In this document: one piece after another, positions 20,520 to 29,327 of the stretch | How the letters are laid out: each line of letters opens with the position of its first letter | Position numbering within the stretch: the stretch's first letter is position 1 | NCBI RefSeq assembly: GCF_030373265.1 | Contig: NZ_JAUCZC010000016.1 | Span: 1 to 64,000, forward strand | Direction of reading: 5' to 3' | DNA from: Blastomonas sp. | Lineage (GTDB): Bacteria > Pseudomonadota > Alphaproteobacteria > Sphingomonadales > Sphingomonadaceae | DNA length: 64,000 nt | Made by a program: the position numbers and the translations under genes | The notes under the pieces: model-generated | The model's input: the letters and a program-made list of their open reading frames with translations, nothing else | What the model was told of the DNA's origin: nothing | Database searches by the model: none

Positions 20520-21923
20520 ATGACCAACAAAGCACGCAACATTCTCGTTTTTCTGGGCCTCACCACCGCCATCGTCGGCGGCGCAGGCTGGTATTTTCTG
20601 AGTGGCGACACCGCCGAGCTCGATATTGCCGAGGTGTCCGGGCCCTCGCCGACGATCCTGCCCCCTCGCAAGGAAACCTTCCCGACGATCAATGTCGCCG
20701 ATGTCAAAGTCTGGGCGGCCGACGAAGCGCCCAAGGCGGCCGCGGGGCTTTCCGTCGTGCGGTTTGCAGAGGGTCTCGACCACCCGCGTTCGATGCTGGT
20801 GCTGCCCAATGGCGATGTGCTGGTCGCCGAAACCAACAGTCCGCCGCGCGAGAACAAGGGCGTCGAGGGTTTTGTCATGCGGATGCTGATGAACAAGGCG
20901 GGCGCAGGCGTGCCGTCTGCCAACCGCGTCTCCGTGCTGCGCGATGCCGATGGCGATGGCAAGGCGGAGAGCAAGTCGGTCCTGCTCGAAGGGCTGAACT
21001 CGCCTTATGGCATGGCGCTGGTGGGTGAAACTTTGTACGTCGCCAACACCGATGCGGTGATGGCCTATGCGTTCACCCCCGGCCAGACCAAGATCACTGG
21101 AAATGGCCGCAAGATCATCGATCTGCCTGCGTCCAAGCCCAACAACCACTGGACGCGCAATCTGCTCGCCAGCGGTGACGGCACAAAGCTGTATGTCGCG
21201 ATCGGTTCTGCCACCAACATCGCCGAAAAGGGCTTGCCCGCCGAGAAGGGCCGCGCGCGGATCATCGAGATCGATTTGGCGACCGGCGAGAAGCGCGACT
21301 TTGCGGTCGGTCTGCGCAACCCGGTCGGCATGGCATGGGAGCCCGGTTCGCAAGCTTTGTGGACGGTGGTCAACGAACGCGACATGCTGGGCTCCGATCT
21401 GGTGCCAGATTATCTCACCCGGGTGGAAGCCGGGATGCACTTTGGCTGGCCGTGGAACTATTGGGGCGGCTACGAGGATTTCCGCGTTGAGCCGCGCCGC
21501 CAGGATCTGCGCGAATACACCCGCCGGCCCGATTATGCGCTGGGCAGCCACGTTGCGCCGCTGGGGCTGACGTTCGCCGGCAACGCGGCCCTGGGCGGCA
21601 ATTTTGCGAGCGGCGCGTTCGTTGCTCTGCACGGATCGTGGAACCGCAAGCCCGCCTCGGGCTACAAAGTGGTGTTCGTTCCGTTCGGCGAGGGCGGACG
21701 CCCGGCGGTTACCCGCAACGCCGAGGGCAAGGTTACCGGCGGCCTGCCGGTCGATGTGCTCACAGGGTTTCTGACGGCTAATGGATCCGCCAAGGGACGC
21801 CCCACCGATGTGACGGTGGACTCGCGAGGCGGTCTGCTCGTCACCGACGACGTTGCCGGGATCATCTGGCGGGTGAGCAACCCAAGCATGCGGCCTCGTC
21901 CCACCGAAACCGCGGCGCGCTGA
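20520..21923 (+). CDS. PQQ-dependent sugar (sorbosone/glucose) dehydrogenase family protein
   Basis: FAEGLDHPRSMLVLPNGDVLVAETN, GLRNPVGMAWEPGSQALWTVVNERDMLGSDLVPDYLT, HGSWNRKP. Confidence 0.85.
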   Translation: MTNKARNILVFLGLTTAIVGGAGWYFLSGDTAELDIAEVSGPSPTILPPRKETFPTINVADVKVWAADEAPKAAAGLSVVRFAEGLDHPRSMLVLPNGDVLVAETNSPPRENKGVEGFVMRMLMNKAGAGVPSANRVSVLRDADGDGKAESKSVLLEGLNSPYGMALVGETLYVANTDAVMAYAFTPGQTKITGNGRKIIDLPASKPNNHWTRNLLASGDGTKLYVAIGSATNIAEKGLPAEKGRARIIEIDLATGEKRDFAVGLRNPVGMAWEPGSQALWTVVNERDMLGSDLVPDYLTRVEAGMHFGWPWNYWGGYEDFRVEPRRQDLREYTRRPDYALGSHVAPLGLTFAGNAALGGNFASGAFVALHGSWNRKPASGYKVVFVPFGEGGRPAVTRNAEGKVTGGLPVDVLTGFLTANGSAKGRPTDVTVDSRGGLLVTDDVAGIIWRVSNPSMRPRPTETAAR

Positions 21924-21970
21924 ACCCGCCGCGGCAGGAACCGTCCACGGGTGTCATGCGTAGATATGAC

Positions 21971-22207
21971 ATGAGCAAAGACACCAAAAAAACACCGCCC
22001 GCGCTCGATCAGACAGACCTGTCCGAAAAAGCGCTCAACCTTAAACAGGAAGGCGCGTCGGACGCGGATGCGGAATACCTCCAGCATCAGACCGATACCG
22101 CTGGCGAGGGACGGATCAGCGGAGACAGCGATCATAATCCGCCGATGGGAGCCCTGGATGCCGAGGGCCACCGCCCCGTCCTGGAACGTTCCAGAAAGGT
22201 GCGGTGA
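21971..22207 (+). CDS. Small hydrophilic hypothetical protein
   Basis: 79-codon ORF with ATG, 6 nt upstream of HPF/RaiA gene on the same strand. Confidence 0.55.
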   Translation: MSKDTKKTPPALDQTDLSEKALNLKQEGASDADAEYLQHQTDTAGEGRISGDSDHNPPMGALDAEGHRPVLERSRKVR

Positions 22208-22213
22208 ACGATT

Positions 22214-22528
22214 ATGCTGATCCAATTCAACACCGATAACCGCATCACCGGCGATGAAGCGCTCGCCACCGAAGCCGAGGACATCGTCAAGTCCAGGCTG
22301 AACCGCTTTTCGAGCCGATTGACGCGCGTGGAAGTTCACCTGGCCGACGTGAATGGCCCGCGTGGCGGCAGCGACGATATCGAGTGCACGCTCGAAGCCA
22401 GGCCGGAGGGCGGCAAGCCGCTCACGGTCAAGGGCAATGGCGGCCAGACCGACGCAGCCTTGCGCGATGCGGCCGACAAGATGCAGGCCCTGCTGGAAAC
22501 CCATTTCGGCAAGCTGAGGCCGTACTGA
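22214..22528 (+). CDS. HPF/RaiA-like ribosome-associated protein
   Basis: VKSRLNRFSSRLTRVEVHLADVNGPRGGSDDIECTLEARPEGGKPLTV resembles the HPF/RaiA domain. Confidence 0.7.
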   Translation: MLIQFNTDNRITGDEALATEAEDIVKSRLNRFSSRLTRVEVHLADVNGPRGGSDDIECTLEARPEGGKPLTVKGNGGQTDAALRDAADKMQALLETHFGKLRPY

Positions 22529-22563
22529 CTTCAAGCCCAGCCTGATCGGCTGGCTATTGCGAA

Positions 22564-22597
22564 AAAGGGCGCTGTCACGGCAATGACAGCGCCCTTT
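22564..22597. terminator. Strong bidirectional terminator hairpin
   Basis: Perfect 14-bp stem AAAGGGCGCTGTCA-cggcaa-TGACAGCGCCCTTT followed by gttgttt; lies between convergent genes. Confidence 0.85.
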
Positions 22598-22625
22598 GTT
22601 GTTTGTGGCCAGCGCCGCAACGCGA

Positions 22626-24824
22626 TTACCAGATGCGGATACGCTTTTCCGGCGGCAAATACAGCGCGTCGCCCGGCTGAACGTTGAACGCTTCATACCA
22701 CTCGTCGAAATTGCGGACCGTGCCGTTGGCGCGATAGTTGGCCGGCGAGTGAGAATCGGTCTGGAGCTGCTGGCGCAAATACTCCTCGCGCGACTTGTTG
22801 CGCCACACCTGCGCCCACGCCATGAAGAAGCGCTGATCGCCGGTCAGCCCGTCGATCACCTTGTCTTCCTTGCCATCGAGATGGATCTTGTAGGCACGGT
22901 ATGCCATCGACAGACCGCCGACATCGCCGATGTTCTCGCCCAGCGTCAGCGCACCGTTGACGCAGGTCTTGCCATCGTCGAGCGGGCACAGTTCGCTGTA
23001 TTGCGCCACCAGGGCGTTGGTCAGTTTCTTGAAGTTGGCTTGGTCTTCTGCGGTCCACCAGTCGCGCAGCACGCCGTCGCCATCCGACTTGGACCCCTGA
23101 TCGTCGAAACCATGGCCCATTTCATGGCCGATGACACCGCCGATCGCGCCATAATTGACCGCAGGGTCCGCCGACAGGTTGAAGAACGGCGGCTGCAGGA
23201 TTGCAGCGGGGAATACGATCTCGTTGCGCGGCGGCGAATAATAGGCGTTCACCGTCTGGGGCAGCATGAACCATTCGGTCTTGTCGATCGGCTTGCCCAG
23301 CTTCGAGATGTTGTCGTTATAGCCCCATTTGGTCGCGGCCATGACGTTATCCAGCGCCTTGCCGGGGGCCACGGCCAGGGTGTCATAGGTCTCGAACTTC
23401 TCGGTATAGCCGATCTTAGGGGTGAACTTGGCCAGCTTGTCACGCGCCTCGACCTTGGTGGCCTCTCCCATCCAGTCGATCTCGACCAGATTCGCCGCCA
23501 TTGCCTTGCGCAGGTTTCCGACCAGCTCGTCCATCGCCGCCTTGTTATCGGACGGGAAATATCGGTCGGCGTAGATCTTGCCGACGATCTCGCCCATCGT
23601 GCCTTCGACGGCAGCGACGCCGCGCTGCCAGCGCTCGCGCTGCGTCTGCTGGCCGCCCAGAACCTTGCCATAAAAGGCGAAGTTGGCATCATCGATGTCC
23701 GAAGGCAGCACGCTGGCGTTGGCAGTGAGGAAGCCTGCAGTCAGCCATGCCTGCCAGGCTTCGACAGGCGCGGTGTTGGCCAGCCGGAACAGCCCGGGAA
23801 TGCCGCTGCCAAGCTTGGCCGCCTGCTCGGGCGTCAGCTTTTCCGCTGCCAGTTCCTCGGCCGTGGGGGTGAGCTGACGGACCACGAACTCCTGCTGCCC
23901 GTCGACGCCGATGGCCTGCATGAAGGTTTCGACCGGGAAACCGTCGCCCAGTGCCACCATCTCCGCCTTGGAGAGCTTGTTGTAGGTGAGGTTGCGGTTG
24001 CGGCCGATGGCGCGATCCCAATGTTCGGTCGCGATCGCCTTTTCCAGATCATACACTGTTTGCGCGGTCGCCGCAGGGTCCGCATATCCGGCCTTGCCCA
24101 TCAGGAAGGTCAGATACTCCAAATAGGCTGTGCGGATCTTCAGGTTCGCCTCGCTGTCGACCAGATAATAATCGCGGTCGGGCAACCCCAGCCCCGCCTG
24201 CGTCACCTGGAAGATGTACTTGTCGGTCTCCTTGGAATCGATGTCGACAAAGCCGGCGACGGGGCTGCGGAAACCGGGCGTGCCGAACAGCTTGGCCAGA
24301 TCTTCGCGGGTCTTGGCCGCCTTGATGGTGTCGAGATAGGGCTGGGCAGGGGCCAGGCCTGCCGCGTCGATCGCGGCCGTGTCCAGATAGGCGTTGTAGA
24401 ACGCGGCCACCTTGCCCGCGCCGGTCCCGGCATCGGGCTTGGTCGCGGCGAGTTCGTCGATGATCTTGCGGACGCGCTGCTCGGACTTTTCTGCCAGCAG
24501 AGTGAAGGCACCGTAACGGGCCCGGTCGGCCGGGATCTCAAAGGTGTCGAGCCACTTGCCGTTGACGTGGGCGTAGAAGTCGTCGCCCGGCTTGACTGCG
24601 GGGTTCATGACCGTGGTGTCGATACCCCAGTTGCCCCAATAATCGCGCGCGGTGGTGGTGATGCCTTCGGCATCGGCAGCGCCGGTTGCCGCAGTGGTGC
24701 CGGGAGCCTCGCCCTCGATCAGCATGTCGATGTCAGGGCCGTTGGCATCGGGCTTGTGCGCGTAGGCAGGTGCGGCCGTCAGCGCGACAAGCGCTGCCGA
24801 TGCCAGCAGAATCGATTTTACCAT
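22626..24824 (-). CDS. M13 family metallopeptidase (PepO/neprilysin-like)
   Basis: VIGHEMGHGFDDQGSKSDGDG (HExxH), ENIGDVGGLSMAYRAY, signal peptide. Confidence 0.93.
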   Translation of the reverse strand: MVKSILLASAALVALTAAPAYAHKPDANGPDIDMLIEGEAPGTTAATGAADAEGITTTARDYWGNWGIDTTVMNPAVKPGDDFYAHVNGKWLDTFEIPADRARYGAFTLLAEKSEQRVRKIIDELAATKPDAGTGAGKVAAFYNAYLDTAAIDAAGLAPAQPYLDTIKAAKTREDLAKLFGTPGFRSPVAGFVDIDSKETDKYIFQVTQAGLGLPDRDYYLVDSEANLKIRTAYLEYLTFLMGKAGYADPAATAQTVYDLEKAIATEHWDRAIGRNRNLTYNKLSKAEMVALGDGFPVETFMQAIGVDGQQEFVVRQLTPTAEELAAEKLTPEQAAKLGSGIPGLFRLANTAPVEAWQAWLTAGFLTANASVLPSDIDDANFAFYGKVLGGQQTQRERWQRGVAAVEGTMGEIVGKIYADRYFPSDNKAAMDELVGNLRKAMAANLVEIDWMGEATKVEARDKLAKFTPKIGYTEKFETYDTLAVAPGKALDNVMAATKWGYNDNISKLGKPIDKTEWFMLPQTVNAYYSPPRNEIVFPAAILQPPFFNLSADPAVNYGAIGGVIGHEMGHGFDDQGSKSDGDGVLRDWWTAEDQANFKKLTNALVAQYSELCPLDDGKTCVNGALTLGENIGDVGGLSMAYRAYKIHLDGKEDKVIDGLTGDQRFFMAWAQVWRNKSREEYLRQQLQTDSHSPANYRANGTVRNFDEWYEAFNVQPGDALYLPPEKRIRIW

Positions 24825-25005
24825 ATTCAGTTCCCCAGATGTCGGTTGAGCCCGCAGAATGCGGGCGGCCGCAACACGCGCTCCGGGGCGCGGTTCGCGG
24901 CGATGGGGTCAGCTTAGGTAACCACCTGCAGACGGGCAAAGCTTTTCGGCAGGCGGCTGGGCACAATCGACCAACGTCGGCTGGCGGCCGCCGGCCGAAG
25001 ATCGA

Positions 25006-26652
25006 TCAGGCGGGATCGGCGATCGTTCGGCGCCCCGGCCGAACACTGAGGCTGGTCGTGCCTGCCAATGCTGGATCCCGCTCGCGGATCGTGCGCAATT
25101 TGTGCCAGTGCGCGGTGGCGCTGTCCTTGGTCAGGTTCAGCGTCATATAGCCGCGCGCGCTGGTGTCGGCCCATTTGAGCTGCGGATTGGCACGAACCAG
25201 CGCCCCTGCGACATCCGTGGGCGCAATCGTCGGGGCATAGGCCTCGAAGCCGGGCGAACTGATCGAGTGGCCGGCAAATTCCACGCCCGCTGGCTTGCCG
25301 CCGGCATCGAGGTCGAAACCCCAAGCGTTGTGGCTGTCGCCAGACAGCACGACCAGATCGGCGTCTGCGGCTTGCGCGGATTTCAGCAAGGCCTCGCGCT
25401 GCACCGGATAGCCGTCCCAAGCGTCCATGTTCAACGGCAGCCCGGCCTTGCTTGCGGCAAGCCCCGCGGCCGAGCGGGTCCGCACGATCTGTGGCGCATC
25501 CTTGGGCACCCAGTCGGCCGTCTCCAGCGGCAGCTTGAGCGACCCCATGACGCATTGCTGCGCCCACACCTGCCAGCGCGTTCCCGATGCCTTCGATGCC
25601 CTGAACTGGTCACCCAGCCAGCGCGCCTGGTCATCGCCCAGCATCCGGCGCGATGGGTCCATCCAGGTTTCGTTGCGGAACTTGGCCAGTGCTGCGGCCA
25701 GGTCGCCGCCGCCCGAAAAGGCTTCCGCCAGCTCGGCGGGCTTGTCGCGTCCCGACAGCCGGCTCTCGGTGCGGAACAGTGTGGCCAGATCGCCGATCTG
25801 ATAGCTGCGCCACAGCGTGTCGGACGGCGCCAGATCGGCGACCGGCATCCACTCGCGATAGACCTGTTCGGCGATGCGGCGGCGAACCATATAATCGCCC
25901 TCGGTCTCGCTCTGGTGATTCTGCGCACCGTCCCGATAGGCGTCGTTGGCGATCTCGTGGTCGTCCCACATCGCGATCATCGGCACCACCTGATGCAGCC
26001 GCTGGAGGTCGGCATCGAGCCGGTAGCTGGCATAGCGCAGCCGGTAATCGGCCAAGGTCACCATCTCGTGATCGGGCTGGACGCTGCGGCCGGGCAGGGC
26101 CTGCGTGCGGGTGGGGTACACGTCGAGACCATATTCATAGACGTAATCGCCGGTGTGCACCGCCAAGTCGATATCGTTGCGGGCCGCGGCATGGGCATAG
26201 CCGTTGAACCACCCGAACGGCAGGTTGGAGCAGGAAAAGACGCCGATGTTGAACGCGGCGGTGTCTCCCACCGGCAGGGTGCGGGTGCGCCCGACCGGGG
26301 ATGTGCTGCCGTCCGGCGCCACGAAGCGGTAAAAATACCAGCGGTCAGGGCTCAATCCCGAGACGGTGAGCTTGGCGATATGATCGCGTGCGCCGCTTGC
26401 GGTGACCGATCCTCCGCCGACGACCTTCGCGAAATCGGGGGAGGGGGAAAGCTCCGCGGTCAGCCGGGTATCGCCATCGGCGACATAGCGTGTCCACAGC
26501 AACACGGAGTCGCCCGCAGGCTCGCCGCTCGCGACGCCATGGGTGAAGCCTCGACCGGCAAACAGCGCCTGCGCCGCGCCCGGGATGGACAGTGCGGCCA
26601 GACCGAAGGTCCCGGCCTTGATCAGCAGTCTGCGGTCGATCGTCATTGTCAT
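25006..26652 (-). CDS. phoD: PhoD-type alkaline phosphatase family protein, probable Tat substrate
   Basis: TIDRRLLIKAGTFGLAALSIPGAAQA leader, THGVASGEPAGDSVLLWTRY, AMWDDHEIANDAYRDGAQNH, VVLSGDSHNAWGF. Confidence 0.88.
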   Translation of the reverse strand: MTMTIDRRLLIKAGTFGLAALSIPGAAQALFAGRGFTHGVASGEPAGDSVLLWTRYVADGDTRLTAELSPSPDFAKVVGGGSVTASGARDHIAKLTVSGLSPDRWYFYRFVAPDGSTSPVGRTRTLPVGDTAAFNIGVFSCSNLPFGWFNGYAHAAARNDIDLAVHTGDYVYEYGLDVYPTRTQALPGRSVQPDHEMVTLADYRLRYASYRLDADLQRLHQVVPMIAMWDDHEIANDAYRDGAQNHQSETEGDYMVRRRIAEQVYREWMPVADLAPSDTLWRSYQIGDLATLFRTESRLSGRDKPAELAEAFSGGGDLAAALAKFRNETWMDPSRRMLGDDQARWLGDQFRASKASGTRWQVWAQQCVMGSLKLPLETADWVPKDAPQIVRTRSAAGLAASKAGLPLNMDAWDGYPVQREALLKSAQAADADLVVLSGDSHNAWGFDLDAGGKPAGVEFAGHSISSPGFEAYAPTIAPTDVAGALVRANPQLKWADTSARGYMTLNLTKDSATAHWHKLRTIRERDPALAGTTSLSVRPGRRTIADPA

Positions 26653-26731
26653 GGCAAGGCTTCCCCCCGGGTAATGATCTGGCCGCGAGCTACGGCGCAT
26701 GTGCCTGATGATCACGTCCCGTGTCGTGCGT

Positions 26732-26794
26732 GTGACAATCGTTCAACATTTCTAAGATTACAAAAATATGACACAAAAACGTATTTTATATGAC
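26732..26794 (-). promoter_or_regulatory. Candidate Pho-box array upstream of phoD
   Basis: On minus strand: GTCAT(26790-26794), GTCAT(26768-26772), GTAAT(26757-26761), GTTGA(26743-26747), GTCAC(26732-26736); spacings 22, 11, 14, 11; classic TGTCATA-TTTT-TGTAATC and TGTTGAA-CGAT-TGTCACA. Confidence 0.6.
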
Positions 26795-26862
26795 ATTGGT
26801 GTTGCACCGGATGTCACAAAGGCATAGCCTGCTGCTTGTCACACGATGAAAGGATTGATGAC

Positions 26863-27273
26863 ATGAACACCAAAGTTATCGCATTCGCGGCGCTGGCCGC
26901 CCTCGGAATGGCTGCCCCTGGCTTTGCCCAGCCTGTGCAGAACCGGGCGGCGGCGACTGAAATCGGATATGACGCAGGCTCGCTTGGCTACGCCGCGATG
27001 CTGCAGGGCAATTATCCGGCCGCTCTGGAACAGATGCACGCCGCAGAGAAACAGGTTTCCCCCGCCGCCCGTCGTGATCCCGCCCGGTTGATCAATATGG
27101 GGCTGGCGTACGCCAAGCTGGGCGACGTCGGATCGGCGCGCCAGCATTATCAGGCGGCGATCGATACCCCGGTGTCGTTCGACATCGTCCTGTCCGATGG
27201 GCGGGTGATGGACAGCCGCGTTGCCGCGCGCCATGCCCTGCGCCGCCTCGATCAGGGCTATGCCAGCCGCTGA
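26863..27273 (+). CDS. Secreted tetratricopeptide-repeat-like protein
   Basis: Signal peptide; SLGYAAMLQGNYPAALEQMHAAEKQV...LINMGLAYAKLGDVGSARQHYQAAID (TPR-like). Confidence 0.7.
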   Translation: MNTKVIAFAALAALGMAAPGFAQPVQNRAAATEIGYDAGSLGYAAMLQGNYPAALEQMHAAEKQVSPAARRDPARLINMGLAYAKLGDVGSARQHYQAAIDTPVSFDIVLSDGRVMDSRVAARHALRRLDQGYASR

Positions 27274-27538
27274 TCGCCACGATCGCCTTCCGTATTGAAC
27301 GCGATGCCCGGTCGAATCCGTTTCGGCCGGGCTTTTGCATGGCCAGTCGGACAGATTGTTGCAAAATGATCACCTTCTGAGTCAATCGTGACCGCAAACA
27401 GACGTCGACTGCCGTGCTCCAGGCTGGCATCGACCCCCGACTGCTGCTGCAGTACCCGGAAAATAACGCAATAATTCCAGTCGCCTAGCCTGGAATGCGG
27501 TCCGGTTGACGCTGGATTGTCATATAAGACTCCAAATC

Positions 27539-27565
27539 GTCACATTCCTGTCGCTGCGCTGTCAC
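27539..27565 (+). promoter_or_regulatory. Candidate Pho-box triple upstream of lipoprotein/TBDR pair
   Basis: GTCAC(27539-27543), GTCGC(27550-27554), GTCAC(27561-27565), exact 11-nt spacing; contains CTGTCGC-TGCG-CTGTCAC. Confidence 0.6.
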
Positions 27566-27702
27566 TGAAATAGCGCCGCAGCTTCATCATGCCTGCCTAT
27601 CTGCCCTCTCGAACGGCGTTCCAGGGGGTGGAATCAGCTCATCTCCGCTTCGTTCCTGAAAAGCCGACAGCCCAGCCTGTCCAGATTTGCGGAGAATCAA
27701 AG

Positions 27703-29271
27703 ATGCTTAATGCACGTGTTCGTACGGTCCTGATGGCTTCGGCCGCGGCCCTAGTAGTAACCGCCTGCGGTGCAGATGATATTGCTTCGCCTGGCGAAGG
27801 CGTGATTGTTATTCCTGCCCCCACGCCGGCACCGGCTCCCACGCCAACGCCGACCCCGACCCCGACTCCGCCCAGCTTGGCCACTCCGGCAGCATCCTGC
27901 CCGTCTGCGATTTACACCGATCGCGGCACGATTTCGGGGCCGACCGGCACGTACCGCAACTGCGAGTTCCCCAGCCGTTTCACCAGCAACACCCAGGTGG
28001 CCCGCGTCCCCGGCGTCATCTATTCGATGGGTGGCCGCGTTGACGTCGGCACCGATCAGGGTCCGACGAGCACGGGCACGAATGTCATCCTGACCGTCGA
28101 TCCTGGCGTCGTGGTGTTTGCGAGCGGCGCCTCGTTCCTGGCGGTCAATCGCGGCAACCAGATCGATGCAGTGGGCACGGCGGCCCAGCCGATTATTTTC
28201 ACCGGACGCCAGAACGTGACCGGCGCAGCCACCGATGCAACCTCGCAGCTGTGGGGCGGCATCGTCCTCCTTGGCCGCGCGCCCATCACCGACTGCCTGG
28301 CTTCGGGTGCGACCCCGGGAACCGCCGCGTGCGAGCGTGACACCGAAGGCACCAGCAACGCGCTGTATGGCGGTGCATCGCCGACCGACAGCAGCGGTCG
28401 CATGCGCTATGTTCAGATCCGCTATTCGGGCTTTGTGCTCGAGCGCAACAGCGAGCTTCAGGGTCTTACCCCCTCGGGCACCGGATCGGGCACCGAACTG
28501 CAGTATATCCAGGTCCACAACAGCTCGGATGACGGCATCGAAATCTTCGGTGGCCGCGGTAACGCCAAGCACCTCGTCATCACCGGCGCGGAAGATGACA
28601 GCCTTGATACCGATGTCGGCTACAAGGGCTTCATCCAATATGTCCTCGCTATCCAGCGCTCGGACATCGGCGATTCGATCCTCGAAATCGACTCGGACAA
28701 TGCGAACGATGGTCAGACGCCGCGTCAGAACGTCCGGCTGTCCAACTTCACCTTCGTCAAGAACGGCGACAATCGCGCCGGCAACAACGGAACGGCCATC
28801 CTGCTTCGCGGCGGTGCCGACTATTCGTTCTTCAATGGCGTGATGGTCAGCCCCAACCTTCCGTGCTTCGCGGTCAGCCGGCCTCAGACGGCAGCCACTG
28901 CGGCCGATGCCTCGATCGACGAAGCGGGCGCTCCCGTCTTCCGTTCGGTGCAGTTCCAGTGCCCTTCGGGCAACGCCTTCAGCGGTCGTAACGGCGTCAC
29001 CAACGAGCAGGTCGCTTCGCTGTTCAACGCTGGCACCAACGTCAGCTCGACCTTCTCGCCGACTCTGTCCGCGATTTATATCAACGGCTCTGCAGAAACC
29101 GCCATCCCGGCATTCGATGCTTCGACGATCAATTCGTTCTTCGAGCGCACGAACTATATCGGTGCGGTCCGTGATGCGAATGACCGGTGGTTTGCCGGAT
29201 GGACCTGCAACTCCAACTTCGCCAACTTCGGGTCCAGCAGCGGCAGCTGCACCTCTATCCCCGTGATCTGA
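27703..29271 (+). CDS. Large lipoprotein with Pro/Thr linker, hypothetical
   Basis: MLNARVRTVLMASAAALVVTACG lipobox; PAPTPAPAPTPTPTPTPTPP linker; long Ser/Thr/Gly/Asn-rich body; directly upstream of a TonB receptor. Confidence 0.8.
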   Translation: MLNARVRTVLMASAAALVVTACGADDIASPGEGVIVIPAPTPAPAPTPTPTPTPTPPSLATPAASCPSAIYTDRGTISGPTGTYRNCEFPSRFTSNTQVARVPGVIYSMGGRVDVGTDQGPTSTGTNVILTVDPGVVVFASGASFLAVNRGNQIDAVGTAAQPIIFTGRQNVTGAATDATSQLWGGIVLLGRAPITDCLASGATPGTAACERDTEGTSNALYGGASPTDSSGRMRYVQIRYSGFVLERNSELQGLTPSGTGSGTELQYIQVHNSSDDGIEIFGGRGNAKHLVITGAEDDSLDTDVGYKGFIQYVLAIQRSDIGDSILEIDSDNANDGQTPRQNVRLSNFTFVKNGDNRAGNNGTAILLRGGADYSFFNGVMVSPNLPCFAVSRPQTAATAADASIDEAGAPVFRSVQFQCPSGNAFSGRNGVTNEQVASLFNAGTNVSSTFSPTLSAIYINGSAETAIPAFDASTINSFFERTNYIGAVRDANDRWFAGWTCNSNFANFGSSSGSCTSIPVI

Positions 29272-29284
29272 ACAAACTGAATAA

Positions 29285-29308
29285 GGGTCGAGCCATCCGG
29301 CTCGACCC
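29285..29308 (+). other. Perfect 10-bp intercistronic hairpin between lipoprotein and TBDR genes
   Basis: GGGTCGAGCC-atcc-GGCTCGACCC. Confidence 0.85.
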
Positions 29309-29327
29309 CCATACTATGGGGGTTATT

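Noticed and set aside
22596-24917. 773-aa plus-strand ORF antisense to the M13 peptidase
   Set aside because: No recognisable motifs; the peptidase on the other strand has intact catalytic motifs and a signal peptide.
26801-26842. GTCAC motifs (26813, 26838) on the plus strand before the TPR gene as another Pho box
   Set aside because: Spacings are 12 and 25 nt, not multiples of 11; insufficient support.
29285-29308. Hairpin after the lipoprotein gene as an intrinsic terminator
   Set aside because: Stem is strong but no U-tract follows and the co-oriented TBDR starts about 20 nt later; kept only as a regulatory hairpin candidate.
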